Source of the DNA: an uncultured Clostridia bacterium
GTDB taxonomy: Bacteria > Bacillota > Clostridia > Lachnospirales > Lachnospiraceae
Direction of reading: 5' to 3'
DNA length: 64,000 nt
Assembly: GCA_948467395.1 (NCBI GenBank)
Contig: CAOKDX010000009.1
Coordinates: forward strand, 62,001-126,000
Part shown: positions 62,998 through 64,000 of the stretch, piece by piece
How positions within the stretch are numbered: position 1 is the first letter of the stretch
Layout: the number at the start of each line of letters is the position of its first letter
Program-made: the position numbers and the translations under genes
The notes under the pieces: model-generated
Databases searched by the model: none
Seen by the model: only the letters and a program-made list of their open reading frames with translations
Told to the model about the DNA's origin: nothing

Positions 62998-63267
62998 ATG
63001 AAATCAGAAGTGGGTAAGGACATAGGATCTGTACTGGAACAGATCACAGATCTTATATATGAAATACTGCCGGATTCTGAATGCATGGTAACAGAAGAAG
63101 CCCGGCTGTTTGAGGACCTGGGATTTGATTCGGTCACAACGATGCAGCTCCTCGTAGCAGCGGAGGAGAAATTTGGGTTTGACTCCGGGGATTCAGAGGA
63201 GAGCCTGCAGGCATTTGAGACGGTGGGGGCTTTTGCAGAGTTTGTGGAGAAGAATAAAAGCCGGTGA
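62998..63267 (+). CDS. Acyl carrier protein
   Basis: An 89-residue carrier protein with the phosphopantetheine site LFEDLGFDSVTTMQLLVAAE (Ser in DSV) and the usual four-helix length. The start is ATG 62998 with GGAGG upstream; longer in-frame starts lack one. It is followed 12 bases later by an adenylating enzyme, so this is a dedicated carrier of a small biosynthetic system, not the fatty-acid ACP. Confidence 0.92.
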   Translation: MKSEVGKDIGSVLEQITDLIYEILPDSECMVTEEARLFEDLGFDSVTTMQLLVAAEEKFGFDSGDSEESLQAFETVGAFAEFVEKNKSR

Positions 63268-63279
63268 GGAAACAGAGGG

Positions 63280-64000
63280 ATGGGAAATATGCCATTATTG
63301 GATTTAAAGAAATACAAGGATTTGACGGCAGTTATTACAGATCAGGGAGATTATTATTCTTACCATGATCTGGACCAGCTGCAGAAGGAGTTTGCCTCAT
63401 ACATCCGGCCGGATCTGCTGGTATGTATTTTTGCGGATAATAGCATGGCTGGCCTTACCGCCTGTCTGGCCTGCCTGGCCAGTGGGACAGTATCCATAAT
63501 GATACCAGCCGGGGAGCAGGCAAGGCCCGGTAATTCTATTATACAAGAGTATCAGCCGGAATATATCTGGCTGCCTCTGGAACAGCATCAGAAAAAGGCA
63601 GCAGACTGGTCTGGCTGCCGGGCTGTATTTATCTCTTTTGGTTATGTGCTTCTGGAGTGTAAAGGGGCAGGATACAGGAATCTTCATCCCGATCTGGCAC
63701 TCCTTCTTCCTACCTCCGGATCTACGGGAAATCCTCGGCTGGTGCGCCTGAGCCGTCATAATTTACACGAAAATACCGTATCGATCTGCGAATATATGAA
63801 ACTTACCAGAGAGGACAGGGCGGTGACGTCCCTGCCTCTTAGCTATACATATGGTTTGTCTGTCGTGAATACGATACTTTATACTGGCGGCAGCCTTTAT
63901 CTGACTAAGGAGAGCATCGTCAGTCAGGCATTCTGGAAACATATGGAACAGTATGGTGTTACTGTGCTGTCAGGTGTCCCTTATACGTACCAGTGTATGA
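63280..64000 (+). CDS. AMP-binding (adenylating) enzyme, 3' end outside window
   Basis: The first 240 residues of an acyl-adenylating enzyme (ANL superfamily). The phosphate-loop motif LLLPTSGSTGNPRLVRLSRHNL is present at about residues 145-166, followed by SLPLSYTYGLSVVNT and GVTVLSGVPYTYQ. It is the natural partner of the acyl carrier protein 12 bases upstream, which it would load. Whether condensation or reductase domains follow is not visible. Confidence 0.9.
   Translation, partial: MGNMPLLDLKKYKDLTAVITDQGDYYSYHDLDQLQKEFASYIRPDLLVCIFADNSMAGLTACLACLASGTVSIMIPAGEQARPGNSIIQEYQPEYIWLPLEQHQKKAADWSGCRAVFISFGYVLLECKGAGYRNLHPDLALLLPTSGSTGNPRLVRLSRHNLHENTVSICEYMKLTREDRAVTSLPLSYTYGLSVVNTILYTGGSLYLTKESIVSQAFWKHMEQYGVTVLSGVPYTYQCM

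Noticed and set aside
1..64000. CRISPR arrays, tRNA or rRNA genes, IS elements, integrases
   Set aside because: No regularly spaced identical repeats, cloverleaf-type sequences, transposase or integrase motifs were found in the gaps or frames.

Overview
The window looks like a chromosomal segment of a spore-forming, low-to-mid GC Gram-positive bacterium of the class Clostridia, most likely a member of the Lachnospiraceae. The basis is a full-length spoIVA, the rnhB / FlhB-tail protein / yraN and der-plsY-gpsA gene orders, AGGAGG-type ribosome sites with frequent GTG and TTG starts, and many cell-surface families typical of gut Clostridia (BspA-type leucine-rich proteins, Big2-domain secreted proteins). 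Almost every gene lies on the + strand; only one CDS (a subtilase at 29612-30532) is on the - strand. No rRNA, tRNA, CRISPR array, insertion sequence or phage integrase was seen.

Layout. 1-6.3 kb: end of a pseudopilin / surface-protein operon (a large beta-rich protein cut by the left edge, two type IV pilin-like proteins, a 923-residue membrane-anchored protein). 6.3-17.0 kb: housekeeping and sporulation block (rnhB, FlhB-tail protein, yraN, der, plsY, gpsA, then a foldase lipoprotein, a FapA-type protein with twelve 26-residue repeats, an HD-GYP protein, and spoIVA). 17.2-25.2 kb: metallophosphoesterase, an AT-rich three-gene cassette (DUF262 protein, AAA ATPase, unknown protein) that looks like an acquired defence island, then pyruvate kinase and glycogen phosphorylase. 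25.2-35.7 kb: a MoxR / DUF58 / transglutaminase module, a cytoplasmic-type subtilase converging on it, and an HscC-like Hsp70 overlapping a 1112-residue J-like protein whose HPD motif is altered. 35.8-37.4 kb: His-rich lipoprotein, ECF sigma factor and RsgI-like anti-sigma protein. 37.4-42.3 kb: MMPL transporter, repeat-rich secreted partner and TetR regulator, with two matching palindromic operators around the promoter. 42.4-51.6 kb: heterodimeric ABC exporter, carbon-nitrogen hydrolase, PH-domain protein, cysteine synthase, GH10-like lipoprotein-like secreted enzyme, PAP2 phosphatase, a membrane-anchored unknown and a tiny four-Cys protein.

51.6-64.0 kb is the most unusual part. An ECF sigma gene ends at a 50-base near-perfect hairpin, followed by two paralogous secreted proteins (52403-54421 and 58263-60320) that each join a subtilisin domain to a C-terminal domain resembling zinc-dependent phospholipase C. 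They are interleaved with leucine-rich surface lipoproteins (one of them tandemly duplicated with an identical frame break in both copies), a flavodoxin lipoprotein, a PaaK/CapK-type adenylating enzyme, an acyl carrier protein and the start of a second adenylating enzyme cut by the right edge. The strongest candidates for an undescribed system are this subtilase-phospholipase module and the DUF262-ATPase-unknown trio. All family assignments are from motif reading only; no database search was possible.
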